Origin: Pseudomonas sp. LD120
GTDB lineage: Bacteria; Pseudomonadota; Gammaproteobacteria; Pseudomonadales; Pseudomonadaceae
Length of the DNA stretch: 64,000 nucleotides
NCBI RefSeq assembly: GCF_009861525.1
Contig: NZ_WVHL01000005.1
Coordinates: forward strand, 2,480,001-2,544,000
Direction: 5' to 3'
A program made the position numbers and the translations under genes. Within the stretch, counting starts at the first letter, position 1. Every line of letters begins with the position of its first letter. The notes beneath the pieces are model-generated. The model was not told the origin of the DNA. It worked only from the letters and a program-made list of their open reading frames with translations, and ran no database searches. Shown in pieces: positions 38,647 to 46,843 of this stretch.

Positions 38647-39276
38647 ATGAATAAGCCACAAGCTCAACTTAAACATGGTCGTGTCGTGTCGCCATCCAGT
38701 CGCGGAGCGGTGGCCGTGGAGCTGGGACTGCTGGGAACTTGGCAGGTCAATGAAATGGAGGGCGGGAAAAACTTCCCGGCCCTGGCCGCCGGCCCTTTCC
38801 CGAAACCTTACGACAGCGACGTGGCAAGCGTTACTCCGCCCGCGGACGGTCATATCCTCAGTGGTGGCAAGGTTGATGAGCGTGACTGCATCAACTTCAC
38901 TGATGAGGAAATGTCCCAAAAAATCAATCGGTCCTTCAGTTGGCCATTGTTGAATGTGGACCCGGGGCAGGTGTTCCAAGTGCAGTGGGAATACACCGCG
39001 CCCCACGTCACCCGGGGTTACAACTGGTTCATTACAAAAGATGGCTGGGACCCGAAGCAGCGGATCAGTCGGGCACAACTTGAACCTCAAGCTTTTTATC
39101 AGGATTTTTATACTGAAGTTCCATTCGATAAGTTTGGTTCGGTACTGAAGGCCAAGACTCATCATGAAGTTACGTTGCCTATAAATAAAAAAGGCCATCA
39201 TGTTGTGGTTTTGGCGTGGGTTGTGGCCAATACCGGCAATGCGTTCTATCAGGCTTTTGATCTGGAGTTCAAGTAA
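38647..39276 (+). CDS. AA10 lytic polysaccharide monooxygenase lacking a signal peptide
   Basis: A 209-residue chitin-active-type copper LPMO. The histidine brace is His10 (KHGRVVSPSSRG) and His120 (TAPHVTRGYNWFITKDGW), with the axial phenylalanine in NTGNAFYQAFDLEFK, all matching the CBP21 family. LPMOs need the first histidine as the mature N-terminus, yet here it follows only MNKPQAQLK, which is not a Sec or Tat signal. There is a single cysteine (Cys81), so no disulfides are possible. GGAG eight bases before the ATG at 38647 supports this start. The GH18 chitinase follows 45 bp later. Confidence 0.92.
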   Translation: MNKPQAQLKHGRVVSPSSRGAVAVELGLLGTWQVNEMEGGKNFPALAAGPFPKPYDSDVASVTPPADGHILSGGKVDERDCINFTDEEMSQKINRSFSWPLLNVDPGQVFQVQWEYTAPHVTRGYNWFITKDGWDPKQRISRAQLEPQAFYQDFYTEVPFDKFGSVLKAKTHHEVTLPINKKGHHVVVLAWVVANTGNAFYQAFDLEFK

Positions 39277-39321
39277 GTCTTTTCTCTACCACAGCCTTTA
39301 ACAGTTCTGAAGGATTAGGAC

Positions 39322-40788
39322 GTGAATAAAATCGATTTTGCATTAGTCAAAAATCAATCCGCCGATGCCGCATCCTTGATGCCGAGCATTGCCGGTAAAA
39401 AAATTCTCATGGGCTTCTGGCATAACTGGGCGGCAGGTCCCAGCGATGGTTATCAGCAGGGGCAGTTCGCCAACTTGAACCTGTTGGACGTACCCAAGGA
39501 ATACAACGTGGTTGCGGTGGCTTTCATGAAGGGCAGCGGGATTCCAACCTTCAAACCCTACCAGCTCTCGGACGCCGAGTTCCGGCGTCAGGTCGGTGTG
39601 CTCAACAGTCAGGGGCGAGCGGTGTTGATCTCGCTGGGCGGCGCCGACGCGCATATCGAGTTGTACAAGGGTAACGAGCAGCCACTGGCCAACGAAATCA
39701 TCCGTTTGGTGGAAACCTATGGGTTTGATGGTTTGGATATCGACCTGGAGCAGAGTGCCATCGACTTTGCCGACAACAAGAGCGTGTTGCCGGCGGCATT
39801 GAGGCTGGTGAAAGACCACTACGCCGGTCAAGGCAAGCACTTCATCATCAGCATGGCGCCGGAGTTTCCGTACCTGACCAGCAACGGTAAGTACGTGGCT
39901 TATTTGCAGGCTCTGGAGGGCTACTACGATTTCGTGGCGCCGCAGTATTACAACCAGGGGGGTGACGGGCTTTGGGTCCAGGAGGCTAATGGCGGGCAGG
40001 GCGCCTGGATCGCTCAGAACAATGATGAGATGAAAGAAGATTTCCTGTTCTACCTGACCGACAGTTTGGCCTCGGGGACGCGTGGCTACACCCGTATTGC
40101 GGCGGACAAGTTGGTGATGGGGTTGCCTAGTAACGTCGATGCCGCGGCCACTGGCTATGTCATTGATCCGACAGCGCTGGGTAATGCCTTTGCGCGTTTG
40201 CAGAGCGCCGGGCATGCCGTCAAGGGGTTGATGACCTGGTCGGTGAACTGGGATGCCGGGGTCAACCGCCAAGGTGTGCACTACAACTGGGAGTTCAGTA
40301 AGCGCTACGCGTCGTTGATCCATGGTGATAGCGGTGAGCCTGAGCGTCCTGGGGCTCCGGGCAGCCTATTGGTGTTGGAGACCACTCGCAGCAGCGTCCG
40401 TTTGAGCTGGAGTGCTTCAACTGGCGTACGTCCAGTGGAGTTCTATACGTTATACCGAGATGGCGACGCAGTGGGGCAGACTGCGTCCCTGGCCCTGGAG
40501 GACAAAGGCCTGAGCGCGGATACCCAGTACAGTTATTTCGTCACGGCTACAGATACGCAAGGGCGCGAATCGTTACCCGGTCGCAGTGTGGGTGTCAGGA
40601 CCGCTGGCGGTGTTGTGGATCCGAGTTTTCCCGAGTGGCGCGCCGACCAACGTTATCGCCGAGAAGATGGCGTGAGCTACGAAGGCAATCGTTACCTTTG
40701 TCTACAAGAGCACACGGCAAACCCGAGCTGGACGCCTTCAGCAGCGTTCACGCTTTGGAGCAAGGTGTTGCTGGAGCGACATGGATAA
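39322..40788 (+). CDS. GH18 chitinase, ChiC-like
   Basis: A 488-residue chitinase. The GH18 barrel (about 25-335) carries the DxxDxDxE motif as DGLDIDLE with catalytic Glu143. An FnIII domain (about 343-427) and a C-terminal CBM5/12 chitin-binding module (about 437-483, with WRADQRY and WTPSAAFTLWSKV) follow. There is no Sec signal at the N-terminus (MNKIDFALVKNQSA), as for P. aeruginosa ChiC, which is released by an unusual route. It starts with GTG at 39322 behind AAGGATTAGGAC. Pairing with the LPMO suggests joint attack on crystalline chitin. Confidence 0.93.
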   Translation: MNKIDFALVKNQSADAASLMPSIAGKKILMGFWHNWAAGPSDGYQQGQFANLNLLDVPKEYNVVAVAFMKGSGIPTFKPYQLSDAEFRRQVGVLNSQGRAVLISLGGADAHIELYKGNEQPLANEIIRLVETYGFDGLDIDLEQSAIDFADNKSVLPAALRLVKDHYAGQGKHFIISMAPEFPYLTSNGKYVAYLQALEGYYDFVAPQYYNQGGDGLWVQEANGGQGAWIAQNNDEMKEDFLFYLTDSLASGTRGYTRIAADKLVMGLPSNVDAAATGYVIDPTALGNAFARLQSAGHAVKGLMTWSVNWDAGVNRQGVHYNWEFSKRYASLIHGDSGEPERPGAPGSLLVLETTRSSVRLSWSASTGVRPVEFYTLYRDGDAVGQTASLALEDKGLSADTQYSYFVTATDTQGRESLPGRSVGVRTAGGVVDPSFPEWRADQRYRREDGVSYEGNRYLCLQEHTANPSWTPSAAFTLWSKVLLERHG

Positions 40789-40969
40789 TGCGGGTAGGTC
40801 ATTGATGAAATGAATGACCGGGCGGTCTGCGCGGCTGTTGCTGATCCGCGCGGATCGCCTTTTTTGCAGCATCGCTTGTCGGTTGTAATCATTGGTAAGC
40901 GGGGGGCTGCATTGGTGAAGTAGTTGCGCGTAGTCTCGCCATTCGATCATTCAGCAATGGACGCCTTCG

Positions 40970-41410
40970 ATGTTTCAAATGAATAACCTGGTTCCGGAGA
41001 TGCTGGTCACGGATCTTGATCGCAGCCTGAACTTCTATCGGGATACATTGGGGTTCAAAGTGGAGTATCAGCGTCCGGAACACCGCTTTGCCTTTCTCTC
41101 CTTCAATGGCAGCCAACTAATGCTGGAGCAGGATGACCAGCAGGACTCAGCCTGGCGTGTCGGTCCCTTGCAGGCGCCTTTTGGTCGCGGCATGAACCTG
41201 TCAATCGAATGCCCAGATATCCATCAGTTGGCGGGCGCCCTGGAGCAGGCCGCTATTGCGCTGCGCAGGAAGATCGAGGAGTGCTGGTACCGGCACGATG
41301 GGATGTTGCACGGTGAGTTGAATTTGCTGGTGCTTGATCCAGACGGTTACCTGTTGCGGTTCACTCAAGACCTCGGGCTCAAGCCGGTCGCGCCGACGGG
41401 CAACGCCTGA
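40970..41410 (+). CDS. VOC-superfamily protein (bleomycin-resistance/glyoxalase fold)
   Basis: A 146-residue protein with two beta-alpha-beta-beta-beta modules. The start (LVPEMLVTDLDRSLNFYRDT then LGFKVEYQ) and the end (LNLLVLDPDGYLLRF) are typical of bleomycin-resistance-like VOC proteins. Some of these bind drugs without metal, others are glyoxalases or dioxygenases, and the sequence does not decide. ATG 40970 or the one three codons later may be used. It stands alone. Confidence 0.85.
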   Translation: MFQMNNLVPEMLVTDLDRSLNFYRDTLGFKVEYQRPEHRFAFLSFNGSQLMLEQDDQQDSAWRVGPLQAPFGRGMNLSIECPDIHQLAGALEQAAIALRRKIEECWYRHDGMLHGELNLLVLDPDGYLLRFTQDLGLKPVAPTGNA

Positions 41411-41580
41411 TCGCTGAGTTCGGGCGCGGCGCCTGCGTTATCAGGGCGCCACGTACCGGAATTAGCGGCCAGGGTCGCCACCAGAATGGGGGGCGGCGAT
41501 GGTCAGTGGATAACTGGACTGGAGTCTGCTGTTGCCACGATTTGTTCATGACATGTGGCTGTTCGTTAGGAAACGTTCAA

Positions 41581-41620
41581 GACAAACAAGGGGCCCGCGC
41601 GCCAGCCGTTGCGCATGGGC
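41581..41620 (-). terminator. probable terminator of rsmE
   Basis: On the minus strand GCCC-AT-GCGC pairs with GCGC-GC-GGGC and is followed by CCCTTGTTTG. Most of the rest of the gap 41411-41639 shows nothing. Confidence 0.5.
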
Positions 41621-41639
41621 AAAGGCGTGGTAGGGGGGG

Positions 41640-41834
41640 TCAAGGGGTTTCGCGTTTGTCTGGGGCGGTCAGTCCTGCCTGAATGCGTTGATAGATTTCT
41701 TCGCGGTGGACCGCGACGTCTTTTGGCGCGTTGATACCGATGCGGACTTGTTGGCCGCTCACGCCGAGAATGGTGATCGTAATGTCGTCACCGATATTTA
41801 TGCTTTCACCGACTTTGCGGGTGAGTATCAGCAT
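41640..41834 (-). CDS. csrA: CsrA-family carbon storage regulator, RsmE type
   Basis: A 64-residue homodimeric RNA-binding protein that represses translation by binding A-N-GGA motifs at ribosome-binding sites and is sequestered by Rsm small RNAs in the Gac cascade. [20 protein letters not shown] is the CsrA N-terminus, and [20 protein letters not shown] includes the key arginine (Arg44 region). The GESINIGDD start and the extended tail point to the RsmE paralogue rather than RsmA. Its own site, CAAGGAGAAG, contains an A-N-GGA motif, consistent with autoregulation. Confidence 0.93.
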
Positions 41835-42083
41835 GTTCTTCTCCTTGATAGCTTTGTAGGGCACCAAATTCAAACAGTGCAGAGGTCGGTCTTAGGTATA
41901 GATTAGTGCGAAGTTCCACTGAGTGGGTGCCTCTTTCTGACGCGCAGGCGATCTATTAATTCCCAAGGCGCAACTATACAGAGGCAATAAATATCATTCT
42001 TCCTGTTTCGGCCCGATTTTGTTGCGCAGCCTCTCGGATCTTGAGTGTTAAAATCGGCGACTCAGACTTTCGAGGGGTAGGTT

Positions 42084-42455
42084 GTGCGCACAGTAGCGAT
42101 GATGATGGCGGTGTTGGCGTTGGCCGGTTGTGGCGAAGGCAAGCGGGCTGAGGCGAATAAGAGCGTTTCCGGCGCGGAACAGGTTCAGCCGGTCCAGACT
42201 CCGACTGCGCCGCAGTGGGATGTGCTGGTGGGCAGTCAGTTGCCCCAGGCGGTGAGTGACCTTACCGGCTGGCTGATCGAGCACGGGGTCATTTCCAATG
42301 TCGTTACCGTGGAGGGCAAGCCGCGTGTTCTGGTGGGGCCTTTTGCTACTCAGGCCGAAGCAGAGGCGAAGCAAGCTGAAGTGATCGAGAAACTGACCAA
42401 GGCGAAAAAACGCAATATTGATGTCACGGTCATCGAGCACCAGAGCGCGCAGTAG
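42084..42455 (+). CDS. small SPOR-like lipoprotein
   Basis: A 123-residue protein with a lipoprotein signal (MRTVAMMMAVLALAGCGEGK, lipobox Cys16), a short polar linker, and a C-terminal region (WDVLVGSQL, RVLVGPFATQAEAEAKQAEV) whose pattern, especially V-x-V-G-P-F, is that of SPOR peptidoglycan-binding domains. It starts with GTG at 42084. It is divergent from rsmE and convergent with endA. Its role is unknown. Confidence 0.8.
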   Translation: MRTVAMMMAVLALAGCGEGKRAEANKSVSGAEQVQPVQTPTAPQWDVLVGSQLPQAVSDLTGWLIEHGVISNVVTVEGKPRVLVGPFATQAEAEAKQAEVIEKLTKAKKRNIDVTVIEHQSAQ

Positions 42456-42506
42456 GCTTGTTCTTGCAACACTGAAATTCGCCCGTGCCCAGCGGGCGGT
42501 TCTCGA

Positions 42507-43196
42507 TCAGCCGCATGCCTTGAGGTTGACTGGGCCTACAAACTCGTTACCGCGGCCCATCACGCAAGCCACGCTCTGATTGCGCTGGCGCTCCCAGCCC
42601 TGTACCGGGTAAGTCTTGTTCCAGGCTTCAAAGAGCTGCCGATCCTGCTTTGACAGGCGCAGGCCGTACTGTTTGCTCATGTAGAAGTAGGTGCGGGCGA
42701 TCATGCCGCGAATCGAGGGGCGGGGCATGACCTTCTTTGCCTTGAAGTCCACTTGGGTCAGGCACGAACCGTATTGGCCCGGTTGTTTGGGCAGCCAGCC
42801 GAAACTGAAGTTGCTGCGGTCGCCATTCACTTCGCCAATGCTTGGCACCAGATTGTGCAGGTCGGCCTCGGCGCGTTGATAGACCGCATCGTGGCGGGTG
42901 CAATTCTTACGGCCGCCCTGTTGCCAGCATTGACGCTGGTGGCCGATCTGCCACGCCGGCACTATGTGTTCCCACTCGATGCGTTGGGCTCGTTTGGCGT
43001 TTTTGCGCGGGACGTAGCCACATGCGGCCAGGTTTATGCGGTTGCCTTTGTACTTGCAGCCGCAATAGAACTCCGTGGATTGAGGCGCATATAGTTTCCA
43101 GGCGACTTTCTTGGCCTCACTGAAAGTACGGGGTGCATCTGCTTGGGCGGTGAAGGCGACGAAAAGCAGGAGCAGGACAAAACAACGAACACTCAT
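42507..43196 (-). CDS. endA: endonuclease I (periplasmic DNase)
   Basis: A 229-residue secreted nuclease. It has a signal peptide (MSVRCFVLLLLFVAFTAQA) and the EndA/NucM beta-beta-alpha metal domain with EWEHIVPAW, ADLHNLVPSIGEVNGDRSN and FSFGWL. Eight cysteines suggest disulfides formed in the periplasm. The ATG at 43196 follows AAAGGAAGATTGAGCCG. It begins 4 bp after the DUF1654 gene, so the two probably share an SOS-type promoter. Confidence 0.93.
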   Translation of the reverse strand: MSVRCFVLLLLFVAFTAQADAPRTFSEAKKVAWKLYAPQSTEFYCGCKYKGNRINLAACGYVPRKNAKRAQRIEWEHIVPAWQIGHQRQCWQQGGRKNCTRHDAVYQRAEADLHNLVPSIGEVNGDRSNFSFGWLPKQPGQYGSCLTQVDFKAKKVMPRPSIRGMIARTYFYMSKQYGLRLSKQDRQLFEAWNKTYPVQGWERQRNQSVACVMGRGNEFVGPVNLKACG

Positions 43197-43200
43197 CGGC

Positions 43201-43440
43201 TCAATCTTCCTTTGGTACAACCCAGAAAATCTGCACACCGCCGTCGTCGCGGTAGGCGAGGGTGACGTTGTCGTTTTCGGCGATCTCCTCCAGCAGGCGT
43301 TCCCACTCGTGCTGTGGTTCGTCGGCCAGGCGAAAGATCAGGGCGGCCTTGGTTTTTTGAGCTGTAGGGGCGTTGATGATTTTCTGGATGCGCATACCCA
43401 GGCGTTCGTAGGAACTGAGGGGCGTTTGGGTCGTGGCCAC
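43201..43440 (-). CDS. DUF1654 family protein
   Basis: A 79-residue protein (SYERLGMRIQKIINAPTAQK; GGVQIFWVVP) that I recognise as DUF1654, a small Pseudomonas-associated family without known function. The GTG at 43440 is chosen because AAGGA lies eight bases before it; the ATG at 43470 would sit inside a LexA box and overlap the promoter. endA follows after 4 bp. Confidence 0.78.
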   Translation of the reverse strand: MATTQTPLSSYERLGMRIQKIINAPTAQKTKAALIFRLADEPQHEWERLLEEIAENDNVTLAYRDDGGVQIFWVVPKED

Positions 43441-43458
43441 GGAACAATCCTTAATAAG

Positions 43459-43499
43459 CTGTACGGGCATACAGTATTTAACTGTAGGGCATTTCGCAA
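43459..43499 (-). promoter_or_regulatory. LexA-box promoter of DUF1654-endA
   Basis: CTGT-N8-ACAG (43459-43474) is a perfect LexA half-site pair. On the minus strand it overlaps a -10 box TACTGT, with TTGCGA (-35) 17 bp upstream. A second symmetric sequence, ACAGT-N5-ACTGT (43471-43485), overlaps it. The layout fits repression by LexA and induction by DNA damage. Confidence 0.75.
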
Positions 43500-43602
43500 C
43501 TGCTTAAAATTCAAGAAGTTCCTCTGACAACGCTTTACGCATTTGTCTCGCAAAGTGTGGAGATATTTTTACGTGGGGGAAGGGGACTGGCGCTGGAGAC
43601 AG

Positions 43603-43660
43603 AACCACTCGCCCGGACCGGCGAGTGGTTGCAAAGGTGCTCGACCGGGGCCGGTCGAGC
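43603..43660 (-). terminator. two perfect palindromes after ansB
   Basis: GCTCGACCGG-GG-CCGGTCGAGC (43639-43660) and AACCACTCGCC-CGGACC-GGCGAGTGGTT (43603-43630) lie just past the asparaginase stop. They lack a strong T tract, so termination is probable but not certain. Confidence 0.6.
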
Positions 43661-43668
43661 GGCAGCTA

Positions 43669-44757
43669 TCAATATTCCCAGAACATGCGTTGCAGCTCTT
43701 TGCTGTCTTGGGTCTTGGTCAGGGCGACCATGGCCAGGATGCGGGCTTTTTGCGGGTTCAGGTCATGAGCCACGACCCAGTCGTACTTGTCGTCTGGCTG
43801 CTCAGCGTTACGCAGCACGAAGCCACCGGCATTGACGTGGGAGGAGCGGATGATCTGCACGCCATTTTTACGCAGCTCCTGCAGGGCAGGCACCACGCGC
43901 GAGGACACCGAGCCGTTACCGGTACCTGCATGGATGATGGCTTTGGCGCCAGCTTTAGCCAGGGCTTTGTAAGCAGTGTCGCTGACGTTGCCGTAGCCGT
44001 AGGCGATTTCTACGTCAGGCAGGCTCTTGATGTTCTTGATGTCAAATTCCGAATCCATGGTGTGGCGCTTGGCCGGTAGGCGGAACCAGTAGGATTTGCC
44101 TTCCACCACCATGCCCAGCGGGCCCCATGGGCTCTTGAAGGCTTCGGTCTTGATGTTGATCATTTTGCTGACATCGCGGCCAGACTGGATTTCGTCGTTC
44201 ATAGTGACCAGCACGCCTTTACCGCGAGCGTTCTTGCTACCGGCCACAGCCACGGCGTTGTACAGATTGAGCATGCCATCAGCGGACATGGCGGTACCTG
44301 GGCGCATGGAACCAACCACGACAATCGGCTTGTCGGTCTTTTCCACCAGGTTGAGGAAGTAGGCAGTCTCTTCCAGAGTGTCGGTGCCGTGGGTGATAAC
44401 GATACCGTCGACATCTTTGCTGTCGGCCAGTTCGGCTACGCGGCGACCCAGTTGCAGCAGGTTTTCGTTGGTGATGCTTTCCGAGGCGATCTGCATGACC
44501 TGCTCGCCACGGACGTTGGCCAGTTGGCTGAGCTCGGGGATACCGGCGATCAGTTGCTCGATACCAACCTTGGCTGCTTGATAAGTGGCGCTATTGGCGG
44601 CGCTGGCGCCGGCGCCGGCAATGGTGCCGCCGGTGGCGAGCACTACAACATTGGCGAGTTTTTGCTGGGTTTGAACTTCTTTGGCTTGCAAGGCCGTCGG
44701 CAGGAGCAGGAGCAGGGCCAAAGCGCCCGGAACGAAGGTTTTGAAGGCAGATTTCAT
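43669..44757 (-). CDS. ansB: periplasmic glutaminase-asparaginase
   Basis: A 362-residue type II amidohydrolase that deaminates glutamine and asparagine in the periplasm. It has a signal peptide (MKSAFKTFVPGALALLLLLP), the nucleophile threonine in LATGGTIAGAG and the second triad in THGTDTLEETAY. The length equals that of the well-studied Pseudomonas enzyme. The ATG at 44757 is the start; upstream in-frame codons would spoil the signal peptide. An ANR/FNR-like box lies about 145 bp upstream. Confidence 0.95.
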   Translation of the reverse strand: MKSAFKTFVPGALALLLLLPTALQAKEVQTQQKLANVVVLATGGTIAGAGASAANSATYQAAKVGIEQLIAGIPELSQLANVRGEQVMQIASESITNENLLQLGRRVAELADSKDVDGIVITHGTDTLEETAYFLNLVEKTDKPIVVVGSMRPGTAMSADGMLNLYNAVAVAGSKNARGKGVLVTMNDEIQSGRDVSKMINIKTEAFKSPWGPLGMVVEGKSYWFRLPAKRHTMDSEFDIKNIKSLPDVEIAYGYGNVSDTAYKALAKAGAKAIIHAGTGNGSVSSRVVPALQELRKNGVQIIRSSHVNAGGFVLRNAEQPDDKYDWVVAHDLNPQKARILAMVALTKTQDSKELQRMFWEY

Positions 44758-44898
44758 TATTTTCTCTCTAGTAGTGAGACGGTGCTGATGCAGGTTCATC
44801 TAGAAACACCCTGGCCGCAGATCTGTATGCGGCGAGGCAGTGAGGGTTGAGCAGGATCTGTACCAGCGCTACCTTGGCCCGATAAGTATTTTAAGTTG

Positions 44899-44912
44899 CT
44901 GATTTATATCAA
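44899..44912 (-). promoter_or_regulatory. ANR/FNR-like box upstream of ansB
   Basis: On the minus strand TTGAT-ATAA-ATCAG matches the ANR consensus TTGAT-N4-ATCAA at 9 of 10 positions. The remaining gap (44758-45098) is AT-rich near this box and GC-rich towards the next gene; no other signal was recognised. Confidence 0.6.
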
Positions 44913-45098
44913 TTTTATTTCTATTTTTGATGACGGTGGAGTGGCGTGCGTCCGGGTTTCCGAACGTTTGCGCGGGTGGGCGTTCGGCAATCCGAAAATG
45001 CCCGTCAGCGGTTTGCCACAAGGAGGCAGGGGCCGTCATTAAAGAATGTCGCGAGGCGGTCGATGACCCGACAGGATCTTTTTTTTTCAGGAGTTCAT

Positions 45099-45548
45099 AT
45101 GTCTCTGTCAGTGGGATTTCCTGGCGCAGGAGCGATTTTGATCAATGGCAAGTCGTCGGCGACCATTGATGCATTGAGTAATGCCGCAGCCGATGAGGCG
45201 TCCACGGCGCTGGGCACTGATGAGTCGGACACCCTCAGGGTTGGTTCCAGCAAGCAGGCCGAAAAGTCCGAAGCCGCAGACTCAGGTGGAGATAATCAGA
45301 GTATCGTCGTCAAGATGCTGCTCAAGCGTATGCAAGAGTTGCAGGAGCAGCTCAAGCAGCAGCAACAGCAATTGGCTGCCGCCCAGGCCACCGACTACCC
45401 GACCCCTGAAGCCAAGCAGACTGTGGTCATGGGGCTTCAAGGGCAGATCGCCCAAACCAATGGGGCCCTGGCAGAGGTATCGGGCAATCTAGTTCGGGAG
45501 CTGGCCAAGGGCTCCTCCTCAGGCGGCCTGGTAAACACCACCGCATGA
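45099..45548 (+). CDS. hypothetical protein with central coiled coil
   Basis: A 149-residue protein I do not recognise. After a small-residue-rich N-terminus (MSLSVGFPGAGAILINGK) it has an acidic stretch, a glutamine-rich helical region (KRMQELQEQLKQQQQQLA, about residues 83-103), and a second helix (VVMGLQGQIAQTNGALAEV). There is no signal peptide or membrane segment. CAGGAG seven bases before the ATG is a good ribosome-binding site. Glycine/serine-rich ends around a coiled coil resemble secreted or structural small proteins, but this is not evidence of function. Confidence 0.7.
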   Translation: MSLSVGFPGAGAILINGKSSATIDALSNAAADEASTALGTDESDTLRVGSSKQAEKSEAADSGGDNQSIVVKMLLKRMQELQEQLKQQQQQLAAAQATDYPTPEAKQTVVMGLQGQIAQTNGALAEVSGNLVRELAKGSSSGGLVNTTA

Positions 45549-45648
45549 CCTTCAGAGCCTGTTCGACGCTACGGTGCGGACAGGTTTCTCCTCCCCCGCA
45601 GCGGGTTATTGCCCCCTGTCTATCTGCTTTTCAAGACACGGATCGGCG

Positions 45649-45699
45649 TTGACAAACTCTGGCGAGATTCGCATAGTTTGGTTTACGCAAACGTTTGCG
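45649..45699 (+). promoter_or_regulatory. rbs operon promoter and RbsR operator
   Basis: TTGACA (45649-45654), 17 bp, then CATAGT (45672-45677). A perfect 14-bp palindrome CGCAAACGTTTGCG (45686-45699), of the LacI-family type with a central CG, sits over the transcription start. RbsR is encoded within the operon. Confidence 0.8.
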
Positions 45700-45828
45700 C
45701 GCCTTTGGAGAAAGACAATCGTCTATTTTTCCAGGATGCGGTACCGGCCTTTCATGCAGGCCGATGACGGCCTGCTCTCCCTGCGGTGCGAACGCTGCTC
45801 ACAATAATCATAAGATCGGAGTGAATTC

Positions 45829-46785
45829 ATGACGCTGCCCTTCGCTGGACGTTTACTCGCTGTTGCGGTCCTGGCTGCTGCATCCGCTGCGCTTCCTCTC
45901 TCTTCGGCCCTGGCCGACGCCCCGCAAAAGCCCAAGGTTGCGCTGGTCATGAAATCCCTGGCCAACGAGTTCTTCCTGACCATGGAAGATGGCGCCAAGG
46001 CCTATCAGAAAGACCATTCCGCTGATTTCGACCTGGTGTCCAATGGCATCAAGGATGAAACCGACACCGCCAACCAGATCCGCATTGTCGAGCAGATGAT
46101 TGTGTCCAAGGTCAACGCTCTGGTGATTGCGCCCGCTGACTCCAAGGCCATGGTGCCGGTGATCAAGAAGGCGGTGGATGCCGGTATTACGGTGATCAAC
46201 ATTGATAATCAACTCGACCCCGAGGTGCTGAAAAGCAAGCGCATCAGCGTGCCTTTCGTGGGGCCTGACAACCGCAAGGGCGCGCGCCTGGTGGGTGAAT
46301 ACCTGGCCAAGCAACTGAAGGCCGGTGACGAAGTCGGAATCATCGAAGGTGTTTCCACTACTACTAACGCGCAGCAGCGTACGGCCGGCTTCAAGGATGC
46401 AATGGACGCCGCGCAGATCAAGGTGGTGTCGCTGCAATCCGGTGATTGGGAAATCAACGCCGGCAATCGCGTGGCCTCGGCCATGCTCAGCGAATACCCG
46501 AACCTCAAGGCGCTATTGGCTGGTAACGACAGCATGGCGGTGGGCGCGGTTTCTGCAATACGTGCCGCTGGCAAGACAGGCAAAGTGCAGGTGGTGGGCT
46601 ATGACAACATCAATGCCATCAAGCCTATGCTCAAGGATGGCCGGATCCTGGCTACCGCCGACCAGTTTGCCGCCAAGCAGGCAGTGTTTGGTATCGAGAC
46701 TGCACTGAAGATCCTCAAGGGCGAGAAGGTCGACAGCGGTACCAATGGCGTGATCGAAACTCCGGTTGAGCTGGTCACCAAGTAG
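45829..46785 (+). CDS. rbsB: ribose ABC transporter substrate-binding protein
   Basis: A 318-residue periplasmic protein. The signal peptide (about residues 1-30, ending SSALADA) is followed by two alternating alpha/beta lobes typical of peripla_BP_4 sugar binders (KVALVMKSLANEFFLTMEDG and INIDNQLDP). It delivers ribose, or possibly a related pentose, to RbsAC. It is the first gene of the rbs operon, 130 bp after the RbsR operator. Confidence 0.94.
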   Translation: MTLPFAGRLLAVAVLAAASAALPLSSALADAPQKPKVALVMKSLANEFFLTMEDGAKAYQKDHSADFDLVSNGIKDETDTANQIRIVEQMIVSKVNALVIAPADSKAMVPVIKKAVDAGITVINIDNQLDPEVLKSKRISVPFVGPDNRKGARLVGEYLAKQLKAGDEVGIIEGVSTTTNAQQRTAGFKDAMDAAQIKVVSLQSGDWEINAGNRVASAMLSEYPNLKALLAGNDSMAVGAVSAIRAAGKTGKVQVVGYDNINAIKPMLKDGRILATADQFAAKQAVFGIETALKILKGEKVDSGTNGVIETPVELVTK

Positions 46786-46843
46786 TCATTGCGACGGCAC
46801 AACGGCGCTCGCCCGACCAGGCGGGCGCATGGGAGAGTTCCTT

